From: Mycolicibacterium sp. YH-1
GTDB lineage: Bacteria > Actinomycetota > Actinomycetes > Mycobacteriales > Mycobacteriaceae
Length of the DNA: 64,000 nucleotides
Direction: 5' to 3'
NCBI RefSeq assembly: GCF_022557175.1
Contig: NZ_CP092915.1
Coordinates: 930,001 to 994,000, forward strand
Positions 54,416 through 64,000 of the stretch are shown piece by piece. Both the position numbers and the translations under genes were made by a program. The notes below the pieces were generated by a model, which did not search any database, was not told the origin of the DNA, and saw nothing but the letters and a program-made list of their open reading frames with translations. Each line of letters starts with the position of its first letter. Position 1 is the stretch's first letter.

Positions 54416-54508
54416 TCAGCAGCTACAACAACAACAGCAACAACCCGCGACGCGGCACAGATCGACTGCGCGGCGCTTGGTGAGCATGGGCTCAAGGCGG
54501 GCGGACAC
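54416..54508 (-). CDS. leaderless polycysteine leader peptide (cysteine attenuator ORF)
   Basis: GTG 54508 opens a 30-codon ORF that contains KRRAVDLCRVAG and then six Cys in a row, Ser, Cys and stop. An internal ATG lies at 54487. The minus-strand -10 TAAGCT (54521-54516) is 7 bases before the GTG, so it is leaderless. M. smegmatis has a described attenuator of this type (Ms5788A) ahead of the same genes. Slow translation of the Cys run in low cysteine changes folding of the downstream RNA and lets the operon be expressed. Confidence 0.85.
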   Translation of the reverse strand: MSARLEPMLTKRRAVDLCRVAGCCCCCCSC

Positions 54509-54515
54509 GACCGAC

Positions 54516-54521
54516 AGCTTA
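54516..54521 (-). promoter_or_regulatory. -10 element of the polycysteine-led sulfur operon
   Basis: TAAGCT on the minus strand, 7 bases before GTG 54508, gives a leaderless start for the leader peptide and sets its true first codon. Confidence 0.6.
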
Positions 54522-54534
54522 CCCAAAGACCGCG

Positions 54535-54960
54535 TCATTGGGCCAATAGCGGTTCGACGGCCGACCGCAGGTCAGCGACCCTGGGCACACCGGTGGCGCG
54601 ATATCGCCTGCGGCCGTCGACGTCGAAGACGAAGGTCGTCGGCAACGACAGCACTGAAAGGCGCCGTGCCGCGTCTGGATTGGCGTCCATATCGATCTCG
54701 ACGTGAGCGACGGCGGGTAGCTCCGCGCATACCTGGTCGACGACACGGCGTACGGCCGCGCACGGTCCGCACCACGTGGCGGTGAAGTGGACGATGGTCG
54801 GTCCGGTCGTCGACAGGCCCAGGTCGCTGGTGTCGACGGAGTCCTCGGCCGACTGGGCGCGCATCAGGCCGGCCCGCAGCGTCATCAGTCGTCCGATCAC
54901 GTAGGCCACGCCCAGCGCGCCGACGAGGATCGCGATGACCGCGACGACCGAAGTGCTCAT
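54535..54960 (-). CDS. thiX: membrane-anchored thioredoxin-like protein
   Basis: This is a 141-residue protein with an N-terminal membrane helix (about residues 4-26). A thioredoxin domain has the active site ATWCGPCAAVRR near residue 60 and the cis-Pro in LSLPTTFVF. It probably reduces disulfides at the membrane. Position matches Rv0816c (thiX). ATG 54960 overlaps the lmeA stop (ATGA), so it is coupled with LmeA. The long open frame upstream is a shadow of lmeA. Confidence 0.87.
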   Translation of the reverse strand: MSTSVVAVIAILVGALGVAYVIGRLMTLRAGLMRAQSAEDSVDTSDLGLSTTGPTIVHFTATWCGPCAAVRRVVDQVCAELPAVAHVEIDMDANPDAARRLSVLSLPTTFVFDVDGRRRYRATGVPRVADLRSAVEPLLAQ

Positions 54961-55760
54961 GACTGTCGGAACCCATCCAGGGGCAGGGTTAGTCCCTCGG
55001 CGATGCCCTCGACGATGACGTCGGACCCGCGGGCGCCTCCGCTGGTGGGTGCGATGCCGAAGGGCAGCCGCATGCCCGGCAGGCGGGTGGTGAATGCGGC
55101 GAGCACCGCGGCGAGCTGCTCGTCGGGCACCTCCTGGTCGGCGGTACCGGGCCCCGTGAGTACGCCGGTGGGTGTCAGTGCCACCGTCGTCCGATCCTCG
55201 CCGACGATCGTCAGGTCCACCGAGACGCTGACCCGCAGGTCCAAACCGGCCGCGGTGGGCGTACCGGTGAACACCAGGCCGTGGCTGTCGGATATGCCCG
55301 ACTCGGTGGTGCCCCCGGTGGCGTCGTTGGTCTCCCGCGTCGGCGCCTCGACGAGAAGGTCCTTGACGCCCATGAAGCGGCCCACGTGAGTCGAGTCGAC
55401 GATGATGCGGCTCTCGACCTTGCCGACCTGCAGGGTGGTGTCGGGCGCGACCAGCCAGGACGACCCGCTCGGGTCGACGTCGTGCAGCGTGGACTCCAGT
55501 GAGACCTTCCCCACCAGGGGGTGCGCGACACCGTAGGCGCGCATCTCCACCTCGCCGTAGTGGTGCTCGCGCGCCTGGGTGATGAAGGGGAAGCCCAGGA
55601 TGCTGACCCACGGGTCAAAGCCCAGGTCGTTGGCGGTCCTGACGCTGCGGGCCCAGCGGTACTCGGCGTAGATCGCGGCCCCGAAGTCCACACCGACGGC
55701 TGCGACGACGAGCGATGTCAGGCCCGCGATGAGACCGATCAGGATCCTGCGCACTGCCAC
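54957..55760 (-). CDS. lmeA: DUF2993 cell-envelope protein LmeA (lipomannan elongation)
   Basis: This is a 267-residue exported protein with an N-terminal signal/anchor (VRRILIGLIAGLTSLVVAAV). The DUF2993 domain follows, containing PWVSILGFPFITQAREHHYGEVEM. In M. smegmatis the gene MSMEG_5785 (Rv0817c) encodes LmeA, reported to be needed for mannan elongation in lipomannan and lipoarabinomannan. It starts at GTG 55760. The gap to glnR (55761-55938) carries both promoters. The function is transferred by synteny and domain. Confidence 0.85.
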   Translation of the reverse strand: MAVRRILIGLIAGLTSLVVAAVGVDFGAAIYAEYRWARSVRTANDLGFDPWVSILGFPFITQAREHHYGEVEMRAYGVAHPLVGKVSLESTLHDVDPSGSSWLVAPDTTLQVGKVESRIIVDSTHVGRFMGVKDLLVEAPTRETNDATGGTTESGISDSHGLVFTGTPTAAGLDLRVSVSVDLTIVGEDRTTVALTPTGVLTGPGTADQEVPDEQLAAVLAAFTTRLPGMRLPFGIAPTSGGARGSDVIVEGIAEGLTLPLDGFRQS

Positions 55761-55938
55761 ATTCTGGCGTACTGGTGGGTGGGCACCCGCTCAGCGCGGC
55801 TAATTCGCAGGTGGCACGCTATCGTTAGGCGATCGTTGGTCGGTAACGGCCACGTGTCAGCCATGAATCTGGGCTGTGACCAGACACCGTCGGCGTAGCC
55901 GGGTCGGGTCGGCGTCCCGGAGCGTGATGGAGGACCCG

Positions 55939-57692
<1,754 letters not shown>

Positions 57693-57719
57693 CCCCTCAG
57701 CTGTGTAATCGCTGAGCCT

Positions 57720-57736
57720 GTTCACTTCACGTTCAC
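57720..57736 (+). promoter_or_regulatory. candidate RegX3 (Pho) box upstream of pstS
   Basis: The direct repeat GTTCAC-N5-GTTCAC (57720-57725 and 57731-57736), with 11-base periodicity, matches the phosphate-responsive RegX3 box pattern of mycobacteria. A possible -10 TACGTT follows at 57768-57773. The 120-base spacer contains no gene. Confidence 0.6.
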
Positions 57737-57812
57737 CTTTCATCCGCGAACCGTCCATGACGGCCGCATACGTTGCCGGAGAGTCCGAAGACGTCAACTG
57801 AAAGTGGGATCA

Positions 57813-58928
57813 GTGAAGCTCAATCGCATTGGCACTGCGTTGTCCATGACCGCAGCCGCCGCTCTCATGCTGACCGCTTGCGGCAGTGACAACAACGCGG
57901 GCACGGCATCGACGAGCGCCTCGGGTGCCGCGTCGTCGTCCTCCGCGGAGTGTGGCGGCAAGAACTCGCTGACGGCCGAGGGTTCGACGGCCCAGCAGAA
58001 TGCGATCGGCGAGTTCAACAAGGTGTGGGGTCAGGTCTGCGCGGGCAAGACCCTGGCGTACAACCCCACGGGTTCTGGTGCGGGCGTCGACCAGTTCATC
58101 GCCAAGCAGGTCGACATCGCAGGGTCCGACTCGGCGCTGAAGGACGATCAGGTCGCGAAGGCCGCCGAGCGCTGCGGCGGTAACGACGCCTGGAACCTGC
58201 CGCTGGTGTTCGGCCCCGTCGCGTTGGCCTTCAACGTCGAGGGTGTCGACAAGCTCGTCGTCAACGGCGACGTGCTGGCCAAGATCTTCCAGGGTCAGAT
58301 CTCCAAGTGGAACGACCCGGCCATCGCCGCGCTCAACGAAGGCGTCAACCTTCCCGATGCCGGCATCACGCCGATCTACCGCTCGGATTCCTCGGGTACC
58401 ACCGATAACTTCCAGAAGTACCTTGGCGCTGCCGCTCCTGGAGCGTGGACCAAGGGCGCGGGTAAGGAATTCCAGGGCGGCGCGGGCGAGGGTGCACAGA
58501 AGTCGTCCGGTGTCGTGCAGGCGATTCAGGCCACCCCGGGCTCCATCGGCTACGTCGAGAAGGGCTTCGCCCAGCAGGCCGGGCTGCCCTATGTCCAGAT
58601 CGACAGCGGAGCCGGTGCGGTCGAGCTCACCGACGAGACCACTCAGAAGGCCGTTGACACCGCCACGTTCAAGGGCGAGGGCAACGACCTGACGTTGGAT
58701 CTGGATGCGTTGTACGCCAGCAAGGAAGCCGGGTCCTACCCGCTGATGCTGGCGACCTACGAGATCGTCTGCTCCAAGGGCTACGACGCCGACACGGCCG
58801 CGGCCGTGAAGTCGTTCCTGACGGTGGCGGCCAATGAGGGCCAGGCGAATCTGTCGGCGGCTGGCTACGTCCCGCTTCCGGCCGCGTTCAAGGAGCGTCT
58901 GCTCAAGTCCGTCGACGCAATTGCCTAG
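57813..58928 (+). CDS. pstS: phosphate ABC transporter substrate-binding lipoprotein
   Basis: PstS binds phosphate at the cell surface and delivers it to PstCA. The precursor has 371 residues. Signal peptide and lipobox LTACG are at residues 20-24; a Ser/Ala-rich linker follows. Phosphate-binding loops are visible: LTAEGSTAQQNAI, the segment DIAGSDSALKDDQ, and YRSDSSGTTDNFQ near residue 190. GTG 57813 gives a positively charged N-terminus. It starts the pstSCAB operon behind a RegX3-type box. Confidence 0.96.
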   Translation: MKLNRIGTALSMTAAAALMLTACGSDNNAGTASTSASGAASSSSAECGGKNSLTAEGSTAQQNAIGEFNKVWGQVCAGKTLAYNPTGSGAGVDQFIAKQVDIAGSDSALKDDQVAKAAERCGGNDAWNLPLVFGPVALAFNVEGVDKLVVNGDVLAKIFQGQISKWNDPAIAALNEGVNLPDAGITPIYRSDSSGTTDNFQKYLGAAAPGAWTKGAGKEFQGGAGEGAQKSSGVVQAIQATPGSIGYVEKGFAQQAGLPYVQIDSGAGAVELTDETTQKAVDTATFKGEGNDLTLDLDALYASKEAGSYPLMLATYEIVCSKGYDADTAAAVKSFLTVAANEGQANLSAAGYVPLPAAFKERLLKSVDAIA

Positions 58929-58975
58929 CGACACATAAGCCAGCGAGAATGTCGTGAGGACGGGGTCAGGACGTA

Positions 58976-60031
58976 ATGACCGATAGGGTCACCGACGGGA
59001 TAACAGTGACAACACCGAATCCAGCCGACGCGGGGTCGGGTGAAGTCATCGCTTCACCGTTCCCCGCGCCGGAACCGATCTCCACCGACCCATCCAGGGG
59101 CGGCAAGGTGCGCCTGGGAGATCGGATCTTCCGCGGGCTCTCGGAGGGCTCCGGCATCCTGATCATCGTCCTCATCGGGGCGATCGGGGTCTTCCTGTTG
59201 TGGCGCGCCATACCGGCGCTCACCCGCAACACCGAGAACTTCTTCACCTACGGCGGGAACTGGGTCACCACCGACACATCGGCGATGCAGTTCGGCATCC
59301 TCGACCTGTTGCAGGTGACGGTCTTCGTCTCGGTGTTCGCGCTGCTTCTGGCCATGCCGGTGGCGCTGGGTATCGCCGTCTTCCTGACGCAGTACTCGCC
59401 ACGCCGGTTGGCTGGTCCGCTGGCGTATCTGGTCGACCTGCTGGCTGCCGTGCCGTCGATCGTCTACGGCGTGTGGGGCCTCTATGTGCTGGCACCAGTG
59501 CTCAAGCCGTTCGCCCTGTTCCTCAACGAGAACCTGGGCTGGCTGTTCCTGTTCAAGACGGGCACGGCATCGGTGGCGGGAGGCGGCACGATCTTCACCG
59601 CGGGCATCGTGCTGGCGGTGATGATCCTGCCGATCATCACCGCGGTGACGCGCGAGGTGTTCGTGCAGACTCCTCGCGGTCAGATCGAGGCCGCGCTCGC
59701 ACTCGGAGCGACACGCTGGGAGGTGGTCCGGACCACCGTGCTGCCGTTCGGTATGTCGGGGTACATCAGCGGCGCGATGCTCGGCCTCGGTCGCGCACTC
59801 GGTGAGACCATCGCGCTGCTGATCATCCTGCGCGGCACGCAGACCGCGTTCGGTTGGTCGCTGTTCGACGGGGGCTACACCTTCGCCAGCAAGATCGCCG
59901 CCACGGCAAGCGAATTCAACGACCAGTACAAGGCGGGCGCCTACATCGCGGCCGGCCTGGTGCTGTTCATCCTGACGTTCGTGGTGAACTCGCTGGCTCG
60001 CGCCGCGGTCGCCGGGAGGGGCGCAAAATGA
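58976..60031 (+). CDS. pstC: phosphate ABC transporter permease PstC
   Basis: This is a 351-residue integral membrane permease with six to seven hydrophobic segments. The EAA-type coupling loop is [29 protein letters not shown] near residue 230. ATG 58976 lies 47 bases after pstS. The stop overlaps the pstA ATG (ATGA), so the two permeases are produced together. Confidence 0.95.
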   Translation: MTDRVTDGITVTTPNPADAGSGEVIASPFPAPEPISTDPSRGGKVRLGDRIFRGLSEGSGILIIVLIGAIGVFLLWRAIPALTRNTENFFTYGGNWVTTDTSAMQFGILDLLQVTVFVSVFALLLAMPVALGIAVFLTQYSPRRLAGPLAYLVDLLAAVPSIVYGVWGLYVLAPVLKPFALFLNENLGWLFLFKTGTASVAGGGTIFTAGIVLAVMILPIITAVTREVFVQTPRGQIEAALALGATRWEVVRTTVLPFGMSGYISGAMLGLGRALGETIALLIILRGTQTAFGWSLFDGGYTFASKIAATASEFNDQYKAGAYIAAGLVLFILTFVVNSLARAAVAGRGAK

Positions 60032-60942
60032 CGTCGACATTGGACGCGCCCGTCAAGGCGCCCACCTTCCAGGGCGTCAGTGCGCGCCGCAAGTTCACCA
60101 ACAACCTGGCCACGGTGCTGGTGACCGGTTCGGTGGTGGTCGCGCTGGTGCCGCTGGTGTGGGTGCTCTACTCCGTCATCACCAAGGGCATCGCGGCCCT
60201 GACGTCACCGACGTGGTTCACCAACTCCCAGGCGGGCATGACGGCGTTCTCCCCGGGCGGCGGCGTCTACCACGCCATCGTCGGCACGCTGCTGCAGGGC
60301 TTGGTGTGCTCCCTGATCTCGATCCCGATCGGCGTCTTCGTCGCGGTGTATCTCGTCGAATATGGCGGGGGCACCCGGCTGGGCAAGGTCACCACGTTCA
60401 TGGTGGACATCCTCACCGGTGTGCCGTCCATCGTGGCAGCGCTGTTCATCTACGCGCTGTGGGTGGCCACGCTGGGCTTCCAGCGGTCGGGCTTTGCGGT
60501 GTCGCTGGCGCTGGTGCTGCTCATGATCCCGGTGATCGTCCGTGCCACCGAGGAGATGCTGCGCATCGTCCCGATGGATCTGCGCGAGGCGAGTTACGCA
60601 CTGGGCGTGCCGAAGTGGAAGACCATCGCACGCATCGTGATCCCGACGGCGTTGTCGGGCATCGTCACCGGCATCATGCTGTCACTCGCCCGCGTCATGG
60701 GCGAGACGGCGCCACTGCTCATCCTGGTCGGTTACGCCCAGGCGATGAACTTCGACATGTTCGGCGGGTTCATGGGCTCGTTGCCCGGCATGATGTACGA
60801 CCAGATCTCGGCAGGCGCGGGGGCGAACCCGGTGCCGACCGACCGGCTGTGGGGCGCGGCACTCACGCTGATCGTGCTGATCGCCCTTCTCAATGTCGGT
60901 GCCCGACTGATCGCCAAGTTCTTTTCACCCAAGCAGGCTTAG
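60028..60942 (+). CDS. pstA: phosphate ABC transporter permease PstA
   Basis: This is a 304-residue permease and the partner of PstC. Six hydrophobic segments are present. The coupling loop is [26 protein letters not shown] near residue 185. ATG 60028 overlaps the pstC stop, and pstB follows after 8 bases. Confidence 0.95.
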   Translation: MTSTLDAPVKAPTFQGVSARRKFTNNLATVLVTGSVVVALVPLVWVLYSVITKGIAALTSPTWFTNSQAGMTAFSPGGGVYHAIVGTLLQGLVCSLISIPIGVFVAVYLVEYGGGTRLGKVTTFMVDILTGVPSIVAALFIYALWVATLGFQRSGFAVSLALVLLMIPVIVRATEEMLRIVPMDLREASYALGVPKWKTIARIVIPTALSGIVTGIMLSLARVMGETAPLLILVGYAQAMNFDMFGGFMGSLPGMMYDQISAGAGANPVPTDRLWGAALTLIVLIALLNVGARLIAKFFSPKQA

Positions 60943-60950
60943 GAGTCTCG

Positions 60951-61727
60951 ATGGCCAAGCGTCTGGATCTCAAAGACGTCAATATCTACTACGGGTCATT
61001 CCACGCGGTGGCCGACGTGGCGCTGGCGGTGCAACCGCGCAGTGTCACGGCATTCATCGGCCCCTCGGGCTGCGGGAAGTCGACGGTGCTGCGAACCCTC
61101 AACCGCATGCACGAGGTCATCCCCGGCGCCCGCGTCGAGGGCTCGGTGCTGCTCGACGGTGAGAACATCTACGGTGCCGGTGTCGACCCGGTCGGTGTTC
61201 GAAAGACCATCGGCATGGTGTTCCAGCGGCCGAATCCGTTCCCCACCATGTCGATTCGGGACAACGTGGTGGCGGGCCTGAAGCTGCAGGGCGTGCGCAA
61301 CAAGAAGTCACTCGACGAGGTGGCCGAGCGCTCGCTCAAGGGTGCCAACCTGTGGAACGAGGTCAAGGACCGGCTCGACAAGCCCGGCGGCAGCCTGTCC
61401 GGCGGCCAGCAGCAGCGCCTGTGCATCGCGCGCGCCATCGCGGTGCAGCCCGACGTGTTGCTGATGGACGAGCCGTGCTCCGCGTTGGATCCGATCTCGA
61501 CGCTTGCCATCGAGGATCTGATCTCCGAGCTCAAGCAGGACTTCACCATCGTGATCGTCACGCACAACATGCAGCAGGCGGCGCGGGTGTCCGATCAGAC
61601 GGCGTTCTTCAACCTGGAGGCCACCGGCAAGCCGGGTCGTCTCGTTGAGCTGGACGACACCGAGAAGATCTTCTCCAACCCGACTCAGAAGGCCACCGAG
61701 GACTACATCTCGGGCCGCTTCGGTTAG
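60951..61727 (+). CDS. pstB: phosphate ABC transporter ATP-binding protein
   Basis: This is a 258-residue ATPase. Walker A is GPSGCGKST near residue 37, the signature LSGGQQQR lies near residue 146, and Walker B is LLMDEP. Length equals M. tuberculosis PhoT (Rv0820). ATG 60951 is preceded by AGGAG. Its stop overlaps that of the convergent oxidoreductase (61724-61727). Confidence 0.96.
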   Translation: MAKRLDLKDVNIYYGSFHAVADVALAVQPRSVTAFIGPSGCGKSTVLRTLNRMHEVIPGARVEGSVLLDGENIYGAGVDPVGVRKTIGMVFQRPNPFPTMSIRDNVVAGLKLQGVRNKKSLDEVAERSLKGANLWNEVKDRLDKPGGSLSGGQQQRLCIARAIAVQPDVLLMDEPCSALDPISTLAIEDLISELKQDFTIVIVTHNMQQAARVSDQTAFFNLEATGKPGRLVELDDTEKIFSNPTQKATEDYISGRFG

Positions 61728-62698
61728 GGAACCAACACCACTCTGGTCCCGGACGGCTCGACCGTCGTCCACACGTGCTCGACATCGGCGAGTGGGCGGG
61801 CCTGTGTGCGTAGGTGCAGTCGGCCGTCGGCGACCATGTCGAACAGTTGCGGCAGCGCCTCGGTGCGCGCCCGTGCCATGTCATCGGGCGGAACGCTACC
61901 GAGTCCGATCCCTGACATGACGATGCCCGTCCCACGCAGCAGTCCTGCCTGCAGGCTCATCGTGGGCCCGGCCATCGAGCCGATCTGCACCCACCGGGTG
62001 CGGTGGTAGTACGCGGCGGAATGACTGGCGGCCAGCGCGCTCAGCGTCCGTTCGGCAGGTTCGCCCCACAGGTAGTCGAGCACGGCGTCGAAGGGTCGCT
62101 CAGCGTGGAGTGCGGTGACGCGAGCGTCGAGGTCGTCGTGCCCCAGCGCGATGGCGTCATCGGCGCCGACTGTGCGCAGCCAGTCGAGACGTGTCGTGTC
62201 GCGGCCCGCGACGACCACCCGCCCTGCGTCGAAGAGTGAACTCGCCAACTGCACGGCCATCGACCCGGTGACGCCGGTGGCACCGAGCACGAGCACGTGA
62301 TCGCCTGCCCTCACCGCAGCGCCGAGTTCGAGTGCCAGCCACGCCGAGACACCGGGATTGGGGATTGCGGCCGCAGTGACCGAGTCGATGCCATCGGGTA
62401 GTTCGAAGGCACCGTGCTGGCTGAGCAGGGTGCGCTGCGCCATCATTCCGTGGGGGGCGAGCGCCCCGGTGTAGAACCGGCGACCGTCAGGAAGCCGCAC
62501 GACCCCGTCAACCCCCGGCACCGTCGGTAGCTCGATCTCCTTGCTGGCGTAGTGGGCTCCCGTCACCAAGCCACGGGTGAGGTTGGTCAGCGCGGATGCC
62601 TCGACGGCGGCGACTATCGCCCCGTCTCTTGGTTGTGGTTCCGGGAAGTCGGTGTAGACCGGCGGCCGGCCCCACTCGTCGACTACTGCAGCCTTCAT
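61724..62698 (-). CDS. MDR-family quinone oxidoreductase/alcohol dehydrogenase
   Basis: This is a 324-residue medium-chain dehydrogenase. The NADP motif [16 protein letters not shown] lies near residue 140 and identifies the quinone-reductase-like group; zinc ligands are absent. [13 protein letters not shown] is a typical N-terminus, with an alternative ATG 12 bases upstream. It is divergent from a MarR gene and separated by a perfect dyad, so it is probably repressed by that MarR and induced by an electrophile or quinone. Confidence 0.88.
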   Translation of the reverse strand: MKAAVVDEWGRPPVYTDFPEPQPRDGAIVAAVEASALTNLTRGLVTGAHYASKEIELPTVPGVDGVVRLPDGRRFYTGALAPHGMMAQRTLLSQHGAFELPDGIDSVTAAAIPNPGVSAWLALELGAAVRAGDHVLVLGATGVTGSMAVQLASSLFDAGRVVVAGRDTTRLDWLRTVGADDAIALGHDDLDARVTALHAERPFDAVLDYLWGEPAERTLSALAASHSAAYYHRTRWVQIGSMAGPTMSLQAGLLRGTGIVMSGIGLGSVPPDDMARARTEALPQLFDMVADGRLHLRTQARPLADVEHVWTTVEPSGTRVVLVP

Positions 62699-62723
62699 CG
62701 GAGTTCCCATCGTTTCGGTAGAA

Positions 62724-62743
62724 ATAGTTTCTTCAGAAACTAT
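62724..62743. promoter_or_regulatory. MarR-type operator (perfect dyad)
   Basis: ATAGTTTC-TTCA-GAAACTAT has perfect 8-base arms, midway between the divergent oxidoreductase and MarR genes. A weaker copy (GTTTCCGTGAAAAC, 62773-62786) covers the MarR start codon, which fits autorepression. Confidence 0.65.
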
Positions 62744-62778
62744 GGCCCGAGTGCGTGTGCCCTGTCAAGATTGTTTCC

Positions 62779-63288
62779 GTGAAAACTAAGTCGGCGTTGA
62801 TCGCGACCATCAACGACCTGCTCGGTGCCGTGGGGGACAAGTTCGACGGTGATGAGGATGGTGATGCCGAGCGCGATTTCATGGCGCAGCGGTGCCCTCC
62901 ACAGCTTTTGGACAATGTGCGATCACTGCCCACGCTCTCGATGCACCTGCTCGCCGGCATCGCTGACGGACCGGTCAGCGTGGTCGGGCTGGCCGCTAGA
63001 ACCGCCCAGTTGAAGGGCACGGTCTCCAAGCACGTACAGCGACTGGTCGAGGCGGGCCTGGTCGTGCGCGAACCCATCCCGGGCAATCGCAAGGAGGTCC
63101 AGCTCAGCCTCACGGCTGATGGTGAGGCCATCGCCGAGGCTCACCGCGAGTTGCATGACGAGATGCGAAGGGGTCTGGAGGCGTTCCTCCAGCGCTACGC
63201 GAACGCCGATCTGCAGGTGATCGCGACGGTTCTGAGCGATGTGTTGGCCGCCCGCAAGGTCGGGGTCCGGATTGTGCCCGGCGAGTGA
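62779..63288 (+). CDS. MarR-family transcriptional regulator
   Basis: This is a 169-residue winged-helix repressor. The wing/recognition part reads VVGLAARTAQLKGTVSKHVQRLVEAGLV near residue 75, followed by REPIPGNRKEVQLSLTADGE. GTG 62779 is preferred; an upstream GTG at 62755 lies closer to the divergent operator. It is divergent from the MDR oxidoreductase, which it probably controls through the dyad at 62724-62743. Confidence 0.88.
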   Translation: MKTKSALIATINDLLGAVGDKFDGDEDGDAERDFMAQRCPPQLLDNVRSLPTLSMHLLAGIADGPVSVVGLAARTAQLKGTVSKHVQRLVEAGLVVREPIPGNRKEVQLSLTADGEAIAEAHRELHDEMRRGLEAFLQRYANADLQVIATVLSDVLAARKVGVRIVPGE

Positions 63289-63300
63289 CGCAGACCCCGG

Positions 63301-63969
63301 TCAGTGCGGCGTGGAGAGTTCCTCTTCCTCGGGGAAGTGTCCGGTGACCTGGAAGATGACCCGGCGTGCGACCTCGACGGCGTGGTCGGCGAAGCGCTCG
63401 TAGAAGCGGCTCAGCAGCGTCACGTCGACGGCGGCGGTCACGCCGTGCTTCCACTCCCGGTCCATCAGCACGTTGAACAGGTGCCGGTGCAGGTCATCCA
63501 TCGCATCGTCTTCCTCACGGATGCGGGCGGCCTTCTCGGGGTCGCGGGTGAGGAGGACCTCCTGGACGCTGCCGCTGAGTTCGACCGCCACTCGCCCCAT
63601 CTCGGCGAAGTAGCCGTTGACCTCCTCGGGCAGTGCGTGCTGGGGATGCCGACGCCGGGCGATCTTGGCGACGTGCAGTGCGAGCGCGCCCATGCGGTCG
63701 ATGTCGGCGACGATTTGGATCGAGCTGACGATCGCCCGGAGGTCGCCGGCGACGGGCGCCTGAAGGGCCAGCAACACGAACGCGGACTCCTCGGCGCGCG
63801 CGCTCAGTGCCACGATCTGCTCGTGGTCGGTGATGACCTGTTCGGCGAGCACCAGGTCGGCCTGCAGCAGGGCTTGAGTCGATCGCTCCATCGCGGCGCC
63901 GGCAAGTCGGCACATCTCTCCGAGTTGGTCGGACAGGGCAGCCAGCTGCTCTTGATAGGCGGTTCGCAT
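63301..63969 (-). CDS. phoU: phosphate-signalling protein PhoU (PhoY2-like)
   Basis: This is a 222-residue all-helical protein made of two three-helix repeats. The metal-binding patterns (E/D)xxxD appear in [11 protein letters not shown] and the later [12 protein letters not shown]. PhoU links the Pst transporter to the SenX3-RegX3 system and restrains the response when phosphate is ample. M. tuberculosis PhoY2 (Rv0821c) is placed alike, after phoT. The start is ATG 63969; its promoter region runs beyond the window edge. Confidence 0.95.
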   Translation of the reverse strand: MRTAYQEQLAALSDQLGEMCRLAGAAMERSTQALLQADLVLAEQVITDHEQIVALSARAEESAFVLLALQAPVAGDLRAIVSSIQIVADIDRMGALALHVAKIARRRHPQHALPEEVNGYFAEMGRVAVELSGSVQEVLLTRDPEKAARIREEDDAMDDLHRHLFNVLMDREWKHGVTAAVDVTLLSRFYERFADHAVEVARRVIFQVTGHFPEEEELSTPH

Positions 63970-64000
63970 GCCGTCAGCCTACGTTCTGTGCCACGCAATC

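Noticed and set aside
54535..55611. 358-codon frame joining lmeA antisense-like sequence to thiX
   Set aside because: The N-terminal part is a frame-shifted shadow of lmeA; the thioredoxin-like protein starts at ATG 54960.

Overview
The window is a stretch of high-GC actinobacterial chromosome, and its gene order points firmly to a rapidly growing Mycobacterium (Mycolicibacterium). Recognisable blocks run in the same order as Rv0768 to Rv0821c of M. tuberculosis: aldA-SDR-dehydrogenase-CMD, purD, Rv0774c-like esterase, purB-cyp126, purC-ptrB, purS-purQ, encapsulin-DyP, pepC, purL, purF, purM, Rv0810c-Rv0813c, the sseC2-cysA2-thiX group, lmeA, glnR, mshD, pst transporter and phoU. Extra genes resemble those of environmental species (RHII-RSD fusion, CYP125-like P450, dadA-ridA-pucR, an orphan MCE protein, a cation antiporter). 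No tRNA, rRNA, insertion sequence, prophage or CRISPR array was seen.

Layout. 1-5.7 kb: an oxidative catabolic cluster (aldehyde dehydrogenase, two dehydrogenases, CMD protein, an unknown His/Cys-rich protein) facing a TetR-P450 operon. 5.8-26 kb: purD, purB, purC, purS and purQ interspersed with an esterase, P450s, a permease, oligopeptidase B, a DoxX/TetR/peroxidase group and an FAD dehydrogenase. 26-31.5 kb: SDR, encapsulin nanocompartment with its DyP cargo, aminopeptidase, antiporter. 31.5-45.7 kb: purL, purF and purM with membrane hydrolase, CPBP protease, redox genes, orphan MCE protein and sterol-carrier protein between them. 45.7-55.8 kb: DUF3073, YgfZ, aminodeoxychorismate lyase, D-amino-acid dehydrogenase/RidA with a PucR regulator, a heme-binding beta-barrel protein, a sulfur operon under a polycysteine leader, thioredoxin and LmeA. 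55.9-64 kb: GlnR, mycothiol synthase, pstSCAB, a MarR-controlled oxidoreductase and PhoU.

How it works together. Eight genes of de novo purine synthesis (purF, D, L, Q, S, M, C, B) are scattered as separate small transcription units. Several have a -10 hexamer only 6-8 bases before the start codon, which suggests leaderless mRNAs. Phosphate uptake (pst plus phoU, with a RegX3-type box), nitrogen control (GlnR) and thiol metabolism (MshD, thiosulfate sulfurtransferase, polycysteine attenuator) sit side by side at the right end.

The least explained signals are: a strongly structured region with its own promoter at 48.06-48.3 kb, a glutamine-rich leaderless leader ORF overlapping the purM start, a decayed tandem duplication across the purM/DUF3073 junction, a family of intergenic palindromes, and a MerR-type 19-bp-spacer promoter with no MerR gene nearby. 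All names rest on reading motifs and remembered synteny; no database search was run.
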